From positions 1 to 32,288 of the forward strand of contig JBQCIO010000135.1 in NCBI GenBank assembly GCA_051953655.1: 32,288 nucleotides of DNA. Direction: 5' to 3'. Position numbers and translations under genes: made by a program. The DNA is from JBQCHF01 sp051953655 (GTDB taxonomy: Bacteria; Actinomycetota; Actinomycetes; Motilibacterales; Motilibacteraceae). The notes beneath the pieces were generated by a model. It saw only the letters and a list, made by a program, of their open reading frames with translations, searched no databases and was not told the DNA's origin. Below are positions 16,400-23,240 of the stretch, piece by piece (within the stretch, counting starts at the first letter, position 1; the number at the start of each line of letters is the position of its first letter).

Positions 16400-17560
16400 C
16401 TAACCGGTACAGGCAGGCGAAGGCGACGAGACCCGCTCCCAGGCGGGAACACCGGTTGAACCGAGGAAGACAACGAGGTCTCCACGAACTGCTCGCAACC
16501 CGTCTCCCGCCTCTAGGCGAAGCACGATCTGCCCACAGCCGTTCCAGCAGGCTCCACCCCCATTGTCGCTAGAAGCGCAGCCAAGCTCACCATCTGACGA
16601 CTCGCTCAGCGTGGAGAGGCCCGGGAGATCGAACTTTGATGCAACCTGCCCTCTGTACTCGATCTCGAACTTACCGCCAATCTTGCCGCCGTCAGAGGTT
16701 GTGCTTCCCAACACCAGGAGTTGACCGCTGAGGAGACATTGATTGACAGCCTGCTCCCGCCTGAACAAGGTCGACTCAGCGCTGACAGGATTTGCGCCAT
16801 AGGAAAAGGAGTCGATCTCCTCGGATCTGAGAAGTAGGCCTGAACCATCGTTCGCGACACAGATGGCCGCGAGATCAGAGGCCTGCTTGCCCCTCACTAT
16901 CGCCAAGTGCGGCCGCAGCCACACCAAGGACCCTGGATCCTCACGCGTAGGACCAGTCCTCGCTAAGGCATGAGAGCCATCAGGACTAGTGATAAGGTCC
17001 ACGGCCCTGCCTGGCACGTCCAGGGAACTGCGCCCAGCGGGGCCCACCTGCACAATCTCGGTCGTGTTGCTCCCGGGAACGTGCTCCGCCAAAACATACC
17101 GCTCCGGCGAGCTGGTCTCGAGCAATTGAAGACTGCCACGGTACTTAGTAGCCTGCGGCCCCGCTGAGACAACACCCTTGCGGACCCAGGTAATGCGGCT
17201 AGTCCCCTTCAACACGCCGTCGAGATCTTCAATCGCTGGGACGACTCCAGCATCCGGGCACTGCGTCATACACACGGCGAACAGGCGATCAGTCTCCTCC
17301 GACAGAGACCAATCGGGCCTCGCCGAGCCCTTGGAGTAGCCGGCCAAGATTCTCTTGCCGGCGTCCTCCACTATCGCCCCCTTAGCATCGGCCGCAACGA
17401 GGACTAGATGACCGGAAGGGCGCTGCGGCTCGCTTTCCTGCCGGCTAGAGTCACCCCCGTCTCTTGAGCAGGCGGCTAGGGCGGCCGTAAGGGCTACCGT
17501 GACTAGAAGTGATGCGGGTCGGGTGACGCGCGAACGCCACCCGACCCTGCTGTCCATCAT
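16400..17560 (-). CDS. Predicted lipoprotein of unknown function (386 aa)
   Basis: An N-terminal signal peptide (basic region to residue 14, hydrophobic 16-30) ends in lipobox LAAC with Cys31, so it should be lipid-anchored outside the membrane. The rest is soluble and beta-rich, with short recurring loops (TSPDGSHAL, VANDGSGLL, SESSDGEL) reminiscent of a beta-propeller, though no repeat family is certain. Cys occurs in pairs near 97/101 and in a GCASSDNGGGACWNGCG stretch, suggesting disulfides. I recognise no named family. It starts at ATG 17560, 4 nt after the upstream stop, with a second ATG next to it, and sits before the ABC genes. It may be a substrate-capture or accessory lipoprotein for that transporter. 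Confidence 0.7.
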   Translation of the reverse strand: MMDSRVGWRSRVTRPASLLVTVALTAALAACSRDGGDSSRQESEPQRPSGHLVLVAADAKGAIVEDAGKRILAGYSKGSARPDWSLSEETDRLFAVCMTQCPDAGVVPAIEDLDGVLKGTSRITWVRKGVVSAGPQATKYRGSLQLLETSSPERYVLAEHVPGSNTTEIVQVGPAGRSSLDVPGRAVDLITSPDGSHALARTGPTREDPGSLVWLRPHLAIVRGKQASDLAAICVANDGSGLLLRSEEIDSFSYGANPVSAESTLFRREQAVNQCLLSGQLLVLGSTTSDGGKIGGKFEIEYRGQVASKFDLPGLSTLSESSDGELGCASSDNGGGACWNGCGQIVLRLEAGDGLRAVRGDLVVFLGSTGVPAWERVSSPSPACTG

Positions 17561-17564
17561 GTAA

Positions 17565-17990
17565 TCAGAAGTACTTCGATGCGGTGCAGTTCGGGTCGGT
17601 CCCGAACCTATCGAAGGTCACGTTCATGGTCACCGTGCCGCTACCTCGCGTGTAGTCGGTCGTGCTGAGAACGTGAAAGGCGTTATCCCGGATGCCGTAG
17701 GCGGTGTAGGCCGTTCGAGCAGGCAGAACACCATTGTCTGCATATCCGACGTTGTTTTGGTCACTGCTCGAGTCGCCGGGAAAGAGCTTGTAGTAGACGT
17801 CCGTGACCTTGGCCTGCGCCAAGGTGCCGAAGGGCCCCGGCGTGTACGACAAACGAATAACTCCAGTGAATCCGCTCGAACTGCACTGGATCTCATTGAC
17901 GTTGGCAAGTGCGGCGCCAGTCGCCGCCGGTGTGACCAGGGCGGCTAGTGCCGCCGCACTCAAGACCACCGCTCGCTGAGCAAATCCCAC
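17565..17990 (-). CDS. Small secreted protein of unknown function (141 aa)
   Basis: Residues 1-29 form a signal peptide (hydrophobic 8-28, likely cut after ALA29). The mature ~112 residues are rich in Thr, Tyr, Asn and Asp with alternating hydrophobics (VIRLSYTPG, KVTDVYYKLF, TVTMNVTFDRF), suggesting a beta-sandwich. There are exactly two Cys (C36, C135), probably one disulfide joining the ends. I recognise no family. GTG 17990 has GGTGGAG just upstream with short spacing. It is the first gene of the island operon and could be the exported product, a sensor or a toxin-like factor; none of these is shown by sequence. Confidence 0.7.
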   Translation of the reverse strand: MGFAQRAVVLSAAALAALVTPAATGAALANVNEIQCSSSGFTGVIRLSYTPGPFGTLAQAKVTDVYYKLFPGDSSSDQNNVGYADNGVLPARTAYTAYGIRDNAFHVLSTTDYTRGSGTVTMNVTFDRFGTDPNCTASKYF

Positions 17991-18009
17991 TGCTCCACCC
18001 CTCGAGTAG

Positions 18010-18047
18010 GCCTCGGGGGTTGCCGTTCACAGTCGCTCCCCCGAGGC
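18010..18047. promoter_or_regulatory. 10-bp inverted repeat in the leader of the island operon
   Basis: GCCTCGGGGG (18010-18019) and CCCCCGAGGC (18038-18047) pair across 18 nt, ending 20 nt before the start codon of the secreted-protein gene. In the transcript this hairpin would sit in the 5' leader, near the ribosome binding site. A weak TTGACG (18095-18090, minus strand) further up could be a -35 box. Function is inferred. Confidence 0.45.
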
Positions 18048-18374
18048 GGCATGTGATGCGCCTCAGAGAGTGACAGTCCCGTCGCTGACCGTCAACCCCA
18101 TAGGTGGAGTTCACAGGCTGCGGCCCCGCCGATAACGATTGCGCCCTTCTGTGGCGTGCCGACCTCCGTTTGCGGCCTACGACTTGAAGCCACTTGATCG
18201 CCGGGAAGAGAGCGATGATGTGGGAGGAGGAGTTCTGACTGGCTGGCGCCTGGTCGACCGACGAACCATGAGCCAGTCTCGTTCCTCGGAACCCTCCCTG
18301 GCACGGATAGAAGTCGAGGCGGGGATCACCCCTACATCGGCCCGTGCGGCGCCATTGCGTACGCAATCGGGGGC

Positions 18375-18584
18375 ATGAGCGAACAGGAGGAACGCCTCAG
18401 ATCTCTTGCCCATCCACGCGGAGTGGGGGACGGCCAAGCGATCTTGATGGCGCGACTGAGAGCCGAGGCATGCGCCCACGCGCCGGTGTGGGGCCGATGT
18501 GGGGCCGAACGGCCCCGAACGCGTCAGCACCGGCCGGACCAGCCGGAACGAGATCATGGACGTGACCTGCAGGAACGGCACTAG
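18375..18584 (+). CDS. Doubtful small ORF at the right island end (69 aa)
   Basis: ATG 18375 opens a 69-codon frame that begins MSEQEERLRSLAHPRG and ends in Arg/Asp/Gln-rich sequence. Its ATG overlaps the TGA of another short frame (ATGA). It covers the tandem TGTGGGGCC motif, so its middle is probably DNA-site rather than protein sequence. It could be a decayed piece of a recombination gene. No homology is recognised. The rest of 18050-18620 shows no convincing gene. Confidence 0.2.
   Translation: MSEQEERLRSLAHPRGVGDGQAILMARLRAEACAHAPVWGRCGAERPRTRQHRPDQPERDHGRDLQERH
18487..18506. repeat. Tandem TGTGGGGCC pair, right island end
   Basis: Identical over 20 bp to 13028-13047, in the same orientation, 118 bp inside the right core. 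It is followed by GGGGCC-GAAC-GGCCCC, a small inverted repeat (18501-18516). A candidate arm-type recombinase site. Confidence 0.55.
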
Positions 18585-18623
18585 CCGGACAGGGCATCAT
18601 CCCCTGACACAGGCTTCATCCCT

Positions 18624-18666
18624 CTCTTAATCCGCGGGTTCGGGGTTCGAGTCCCTGGCGGCGCAC
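18624..18666 (+). repeat. attR core: 3' fragment of tRNA-Lys
   Basis: Identical to 12904-12946. The bases before it (CTTCATCCCT) do not match the 5' half of the tRNA, so no second complete tRNA exists. This is the right boundary of the island. Confidence 0.9.
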
Positions 18667-18677
18667 CCGTACTGAGC

Positions 18678-18707
18678 AGGGCGTTTCGCGAGACCGCGGA
18701 ACGCCCT
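18678..18707 (+). terminator. Diverged copy of the tRNA-Lys terminator hairpin
   Basis: A 13-bp stem (18678-18690 with 18695-18707) and an AGAC loop, followed by TCTCGCTATGTGG as in the left copy. Base differences from 12959-12988 keep pairing. It is now unlinked from a functional tRNA. Confidence 0.65.
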
Positions 18708-18747
18708 TCTCGCTATGTGGACGCCTTCGAGCCCCGTAAGGGGCGCT

Positions 18748-18766
18748 GTGTGGCCGCCGTGTGGCC
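18748..18766. repeat. Degenerate tandem GTGTGGCC pair outside the right core
   Basis: GTGTGGCC at 18748-18755 and 18759-18766 keeps the 11-bp period of the island's TGTGGGGCC pairs. It sits at the matching distance past the core repeat (about 82 bp), as at the left end. It suggests that the right flank is itself element-derived. Confidence 0.4.
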
Positions 18767-18893
18767 GTAGCGCCCCAGCGGATTGACGCGGGGGGCGGTC
18801 CGCGGGTCTGCATCGCCTTTCACACCAGCGGATCTTCCGGGCTCCCTCCTCGTGCTGCGACCGCAAGCGGGAGGGAAAGCTGACCGCGGCGAA

Positions 18894-19346
18894 GTGACAC
18901 TCCTTGTCACAACCACAGTCGCTGCTGTCCGTCGCATAGAGGTGACCTGGTCCTCAACTGCCGACCATGATCATCCGACCTGGTTGGTGGCGGACGCGAC
19001 GCGGCGGCGAGGGCGGCCGCCCAAGCGCGACCCCGCCGCCCCTCGGTGCCCGCGGGGGCACCGCGGCCGCGTCGTACTGAGGCACCCGTACGGCAAGGCA
19101 TCGCACCTGCGCCGGATGTACCGCTGCATGCCCGACAGGGCGTGGCCGCGCGGTCTTGACGGGAAGGCGCACCGGTTCTCGCCGCCTGTCCCGCGGGTGC
19201 TGGCTTCTGGAGAGCGCTCGGCCTGGGATCACGCCTACGCAGCACACGACGGCCACCAGTCAGCCGTTGCCGAAGTCGCGCGCCGGTGTCCCTGGATGGT
19301 CTCAACCCGGTCTGAGAGCTCCTTGCGCTATCTTCTGCAACCCTGA
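18894..19346 (+). CDS. AT-hook/zinc-ribbon protein, possible truncated transposase-like DNA-binding protein
   Basis: The frame holds RRRGRPPKRD (an AT-hook-like RGRP core). A Cys/His cluster of zinc-ribbon type follows: CPRGH, then ~20 residues later YRC, then HRFSPPVPR. This resembles N-terminal DNA-binding parts of actinobacterial transposase-like proteins, but no catalytic domain follows; after ~50 more residues it ends (LRYLLQP). I take GTG 18894 as start; GTG 18942 or TTG 18783 are also possible. It lies just outside the right core of the island, so it may be the leftover of an earlier insertion. Identity is tentative. Confidence 0.35.
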   Translation: MTLLVTTTVAAVRRIEVTWSSTADHDHPTWLVADATRRRGRPPKRDPAAPRCPRGHRGRVVLRHPYGKASHLRRMYRCMPDRAWPRGLDGKAHRFSPPVPRVLASGERSAWDHAYAAHDGHQSAVAEVARRCPWMVSTRSESSLRYLLQP

Positions 19347-19408
19347 GCTATCTATGGGTTGGCTCCGTAGGCGTCGCAGCTCGAGCCGACCGGAAGCGCC
19401 GCGCTTGC

Positions 19409-19858
19409 TCAGGTCCGTTCGAGCATCCCTTTGAGGGTGCGCAGCCCCTTGTCGACATCCGGACGTATGACCACCGCCATGACCAGCGGGAAGACGACCG
19501 ACAGCGGAAACTTCGGTCGTGGGGCGTCGACGATGCGCGTCAGCCGGGTACCGGGGCCGAGGGCCTCGAGCTCGAAGGTGTTGACGAAGTGCTCGCTCTC
19601 CTCGGTCGAGGTCAGGACCAGGCGTCTCGGCGGCGAGCACTCGGTCACCGTGACCGCATTCCGGTGGTTCTTGTCTCCCGGGATGCTGCCCACCGACACG
19701 AACGTGTCGCCGGCCCGCACCGGCCCGGTCACGCCCTCCACCCTGAAGGGCTTTGGCGACCACTCGGAATGCCTGCTCACGTCGGCCAGGTAGTCGAAGA
19801 CCACATCCGGGTTCCGGTCGATCGTGGTGCTGAACACGGCCACAGTGCGATCAGCCAT
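19409..19858 (-). CDS. SRPBCC (START-like) family protein
   Basis: A 149-aa protein with the polyketide-cyclase/START-like pattern: a first beta strand (VAVFSTTIDRNPDVVFDYLADVSRHSEWSP in two parts, residues ~6-35), a strand pair with the GDTFV turn, the PPRRLVLTS strand, a GPGTRLTRIV strand and a long C-terminal helix (VVIRPDVDKGLRTLKGMLE). Such proteins bind lipids or hydrophobic ligands; this one's ligand is unknown. ATG 19858 has GGTGGAGG six bases upstream, which favours it over the GTG codons before. It stands alone with no operon partner. Confidence 0.85.
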   Translation of the reverse strand: MADRTVAVFSTTIDRNPDVVFDYLADVSRHSEWSPKPFRVEGVTGPVRAGDTFVSVGSIPGDKNHRNAVTVTECSPPRRLVLTSTEESEHFVNTFELEALGPGTRLTRIVDAPRPKFPLSVVFPLVMAVVIRPDVDKGLRTLKGMLERT

Positions 19859-20362
19859 TTCTGCCTCCACCAAGCTGTGCTCCGTCGCCCTTGAGCGTGC
19901 GCACCACCGGGGCCTCGCACAAGAGGGGCCTCCGTCTCAGTCGGCACAGGCCGCCGTGGACCTATCCGTACGACACCGAGACGGCGCAGTTCGTCCACGT
20001 CACCTCTCAGCAGGACCAGGACCAGGACGCGGCGCTGACGGTGCTGACCGTGCTCCTGCTGGCACCGATCGTGACGAAGCCCCGTCTCGACCCCCTGCCG
20101 CTGGCTCGATGTGCGCCGCCGATGACACCGCACTCTCACGGGTCTGCGCGCGATCTACGGTTCCGGGAGGGCCTCGCTCCTGTCGTGCCGAACCCTTCGT
20201 CCAGACGGAGGACGGTCGGACCCCGGACGGCGCCGAGGGGCCCGCTCGTCTGTCGGTGGTGGGCGCCTGCGACAGGCGCGCCCGGGTGTCCCCCGGATCC
20301 TCCGTTGATCTTCCTCGCAATCTTCCAGGTTCGTGAGCCTCCACCGGGGCCCGGGTCGAGGC
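19859..20362. other. Gene-poor spacer (about 500 nt)
   Basis: No frame here has a convincing start, composition or family. A plus-strand stretch near 19955-20090 reads like protein (TYPYDTETAQFVHV, then QDQDQD and a hydrophobic run), but it lacks a clear start and continues as Pro/Arg-rich noise. It may be a gene remnant. I see no RNA gene. Confidence 0.3.
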
Positions 20363-21583
20363 TCATGCGTGCCAGTGAGCGAGGTCCTCTTCCGGGGCGG
20401 TCGCGGCTGGATCACTGGAGCGGCGTACCACCAGTCGCGTGGGCACGAGCACCGGCGAGTCTGGGAGGTCCTCGCCGTGCGTGTCCTGCAGCAGCAGGCT
20501 GACCGCTGTGGCGCCCATCTCGTGCAGGGGGTTGTAGACGGTGCTCAGCGGCGGGTCGGCGTAGCGGGCAACCGAGATGTCGTCGAAGCCGACCACCGCG
20601 ACGTCGTCGGGCACGCGGACGCCACGCTGCTGGAAGACCTGGAGGGCGGCCAGCGCCATCACGTCGTTGCCCACCACGACCGCGTCCGGGCGCCAGGAGC
20701 GACTGAGCAATTCGGTGGCCGCCGCGGCACCCGCCGGGAACGAGTCGTCCAGAGCGACGAGCTGTCCGCGGCGCACCTCGCGCACGTCGGCGCTGCGCAG
20801 CGCCTCCCGGAAGTGCCGTAGGCGGTCCCGGTAGCACGGGATCGTGGTCGGTCCCGCGATCACCGCCAACCGGCGGCGCCCCAGGGCGAGCAGGTGCTCG
20901 ACCGCGGACCTGATCCCCGCCTCGTCATCGCTGGCCACCGAGGCCAGACCGGGGTGGGGGCCCCGGGCGTCGATCGCCACGATCGGTACGCCGATGCCGA
21001 TGAGCCGCTGCAGGTCGCTGGCCTCCTGAGGCGGCTGCATCACCAACAGGCCGGTGAGGCTCTGGCTGCGGATGCGCGCCTGCAGCGCGTCGAGGGAATT
21101 CTGCTCCCCGCCTCCGGTGGTGTAGAGGGTGAGGCTGTAGGCAGTGCCCTCGATGGCCTCGGTGACCCCGCGCAGGACCTCGAGCATCCACGGCGCGGTG
21201 AACGACGGGACGAGCAGCCCGAGGCTCTGGGCACGGCCGCGGGCCAGACCGACCGCGTGCGAGCTCGGCACGTAGCCCAGCCGCTCGGTGACGTCGAGGA
21301 CGACGGCGACGGTGCCCGGGTCGACGTCGGGCCTGTGGTTGAGCACGCGCGACACGGTCGCTTTGGAGACCTGGGCGGCCTCGGCGACGTCAGTGATGGT
21401 CGGTCGCCGACCGGCCGTGAGCTGGCGGGGCACCCGCGTCGGTCGAGCCTCCGGCCCCCACGACCCCTCAGGCCCGGCCGAGCGAGCACCCCCCTTGCTG
21501 GAGGTCGAGCGCGGCTGGGGCGCAGCACCGCTAGGCGGCAGCGACGTCGGCGGCGGGACGCTCGACCGGTGCCCTGTGGTCAT
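20363..21583 (-). CDS. LacI family transcriptional regulator
   Basis: A 406-aa repressor. The N-terminal helix-turn-helix is at 61-83 (PTITDVAEAAQVSKATVSRV) with hinge helix GLARGRAQ. The sugar-binding periplasmic-protein-like domain shows LGLLVPSF, VPIVAIDARG, HLLALGRRRLAVIAG, GNDVMALAALQVF and VPDDVAVVGFDDI. Typical members have ~340 aa; here ~60 Pro/Ser/Arg-rich residues precede the HTH. ATG 21583 has GAGGGG five bases upstream, so the extension may be real. It ends the sugar operon, 14 nt after the hydrolase stop, and probably represses it until a beta-linked sugar binds, as CebR does in Streptomyces. Confidence 0.92.
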   Translation of the reverse strand: MTTGHRSSVPPPTSLPPSGAAPQPRSTSSKGGARSAGPEGSWGPEARPTRVPRQLTAGRRPTITDVAEAAQVSKATVSRVLNHRPDVDPGTVAVVLDVTERLGYVPSSHAVGLARGRAQSLGLLVPSFTAPWMLEVLRGVTEAIEGTAYSLTLYTTGGGEQNSLDALQARIRSQSLTGLLVMQPPQEASDLQRLIGIGVPIVAIDARGPHPGLASVASDDEAGIRSAVEHLLALGRRRLAVIAGPTTIPCYRDRLRHFREALRSADVREVRRGQLVALDDSFPAGAAAATELLSRSWRPDAVVVGNDVMALAALQVFQQRGVRVPDDVAVVGFDDISVARYADPPLSTVYNPLHEMGATAVSLLLQDTHGEDLPDSPVLVPTRLVVRRSSDPAATAPEEDLAHWHA

Positions 21584-21592
21584 AGAGCCCCT

Positions 21593-21611
21593 CGCATCAC
21601 GAGGTGATGCG
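21593..21611. promoter_or_regulatory. Inverted repeat at the hydrolase stop codon
   Basis: CGCATCAC (21593-21600) and GTGATGCG (21604-21611) form a perfect 8-bp stem with a GAG loop that includes the hydrolase stop codon, just before the LacI gene. It may be an attenuating hairpin that lowers LacI expression, or an operator; it lacks a U-tract. Confidence 0.4.
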
Positions 21612-23240
21612 GAAGACCTGCAGAACCGACCCGTCTGGGAGCACCGTCGCCGATCCTCGATCGATGGGGATCACAGCTGGCCGGAGACCCAGCCGCTGGA
21701 GCGCCGTGGCGCCGTCGAGCCGCACCGTTGCCGGAGTCTCCAGGGTCCCCGGGCTCCAGCGCACCAGGAAGAGGAGCCGACGCCCGTCCGGATGTGTGTG
21801 GACGCGGGCCAGGGTGCCTGGATCGGAGATGACGGCGGGCTGCTCCGTCGTCCAGGACCGGGGGCCCAGATCGACCTGGTAGCCGCGACGGACAGCCTGC
21901 TCGACAGCCGCGACGGCTTCCTCGTAGGCCCGTCGCGCGTGGGGCAGGTCCCAGGGTGTGTCGGGGTGCGCTTGCGTCCCTCGGACCCGGTACGCGTGCT
22001 CGCGGGCCTCGTCCGTCCAGCAGACGACCGCGTCGGTCAGCGGCCGGAACCCGGACAGGCCCGGGACCGCGCGCAGCTCCTGCAACAGCTCGGCCAGCGC
22101 GCGCCCCAGCGGGGTGATGGCGCCGTCGGAGTCCACGGGGGCGAACTCCCAGTTGTCGCGGTCGGCGAGCATGTAGAGGTTGAAGCCCTGGTAGCCGAGG
22201 GCCAGGGCCAGCGCCCACCAGGCGACGATCTCGTGCTGCTGGGGGTCGGGGTAATCGACCACCTCGCCCGGCGACCGCCAGATCCCGGCCTGGATCTCCG
22301 GGCTCCACACCAGAGGGCTGTCGCTGAGCCGGGCCTGGGCGACCGCGATCGCCATCCCGGCGATGTCCGCCTCGTCGAGCGGCGGGACGAAGTAGTGGTC
22401 CTCGCCGACGACGGCACCCTCGAGCACCGTGGTCAGGGTGGGTCCGTCCTGCGGCCACCCGCGCACCGGGTGCGTGTTGAGGTTCACCGACCCGGCGACC
22501 GCCGGCGCGCACCGCCGGGTCAGGTCGGCGATCCACCGCAGGTAGTCGCCGATGTAGTCGCGCTGCCAGTGCTGCCAGGACCGCTCGAGGTCGGTCGGCC
22601 CGACGGGTCCGTCGTAGCGCGGTCTCGGGGGCTCCGGGGTCGCCCCGAGGGCCTCGTGCCACGTGCGCACGGCCTCGGGGTGGTAGTCGAAGCCGTACAT
22701 GGTGTCCTGGAAGCCCAGGCTGGGCTCGTTGTCGTACTGGGTGCCCACGACCGGTCCGTCCTCACCGGTGAAGCCGGCCAGGTCCTCCCAGACCCGCTCG
22801 AGATAGGTCCGGACGAGGGCGCGGTAGCGGCTGCTCGCGTAGCTGGGCATCGGGTGCTTGAACGGCGGGTTGTAGCCGCTCACCGGCTCGCCGCGCCAGT
22901 CCCGGGCGAGCAGGGACTCGTCGGCGACGAGCCAGTCGGGCAGGCCGCCGTTGGTCTCCTCCGCGCAGATCCAGGGGCCCGGCTTGAGGATGACCCGCAG
23001 GTCGTTGTCGTGGCAGAGCTGCAGGAAGCGGTGCACGTCGAGCTCCGGCCCGTGCCCCCCGCGCAGGTCGAGGGTCCCCTCGACGGGCTCGTGCCGCCGC
23101 CACGACAGGTACGTGGCGACAGTCGTGATGCCGAGCTCGCGCACCGACCGCAGGATCGCCGGCCAGCGTGCGGGATCCATGCGCCAGAACTGCACCTCGC
23201 CGCTGATCGGCAGCTCGTGCTCGGGGAACAGGAGGCTCAT
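21597..23240 (-). CDS. GH35/GH42-like beta-galactosidase-type glycoside hydrolase
   Basis: A 547-aa clan GH-A TIM-barrel enzyme without signal peptide, so cytoplasmic. The start ISGEVQFWRMDPARWP and the block LRVILKPGPWICAEETNGG (81-99) are typical of GH35. The acid/base region reads GPVVGTQYDNEPS (162-174), where GH35 usually has QVENEY; the catalytic Glu would be E172. A second Glu, E315 in VWSPEIQAG, fits the nucleophile. I infer hydrolysis of an imported beta-galactoside or related oligosaccharide. ATG 23240 overlaps the permease TGA (ATGA). The frame continues upstream but is a shadow of the permease. Family assignment between GH35 and GH42 is open. Confidence 0.85.
   Translation of the reverse strand: MSLLFPEHELPISGEVQFWRMDPARWPAILRSVRELGITTVATYLSWRRHEPVEGTLDLRGGHGPELDVHRFLQLCHDNDLRVILKPGPWICAEETNGGLPDWLVADESLLARDWRGEPVSGYNPPFKHPMPSYASSRYRALVRTYLERVWEDLAGFTGEDGPVVGTQYDNEPSLGFQDTMYGFDYHPEAVRTWHEALGATPEPPRPRYDGPVGPTDLERSWQHWQRDYIGDYLRWIADLTRRCAPAVAGSVNLNTHPVRGWPQDGPTLTTVLEGAVVGEDHYFVPPLDEADIAGMAIAVAQARLSDSPLVWSPEIQAGIWRSPGEVVDYPDPQQHEIVAWWALALALGYQGFNLYMLADRDNWEFAPVDSDGAITPLGRALAELLQELRAVPGLSGFRPLTDAVVCWTDEAREHAYRVRGTQAHPDTPWDLPHARRAYEEAVAAVEQAVRRGYQVDLGPRSWTTEQPAVISDPGTLARVHTHPDGRRLLFLVRWSPGTLETPATVRLDGATALQRLGLRPAVIPIDRGSATVLPDGSVLQVFRITS

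Larger units (their letters stand above)
12904..18666. mobile_element. tRNA-Lys-borne genomic island without integrase (CIME-like)
   Basis: 5.76 kb lie between the direct 43-bp core repeats. The tRNA is intact on the left, and only its 3' part is present on the right. The DNA at ~16300-18600 is visibly less GC-rich than the flanks. Cargo is a four-gene minus-strand operon (secreted protein, lipoprotein, ABC ATPase, FtsX permease). I find no integrase, excisionase or relaxase gene. The layout fits a cis-mobilizable element or the decayed remnant of an integrative element. Confidence 0.8.

Noticed and set aside
18624..18666. A second tRNA-Lys gene
   Set aside because: Only the part from the anticodon loop to the 3' end is present; the bases before it do not form acceptor or D arms.
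19201..19225. CebR-box-like GAGAGCGCTCGG at about 19210
   Set aside because: It lies inside the zinc-ribbon ORF, far from the sugar operon, and only the central AGCGCT matches.
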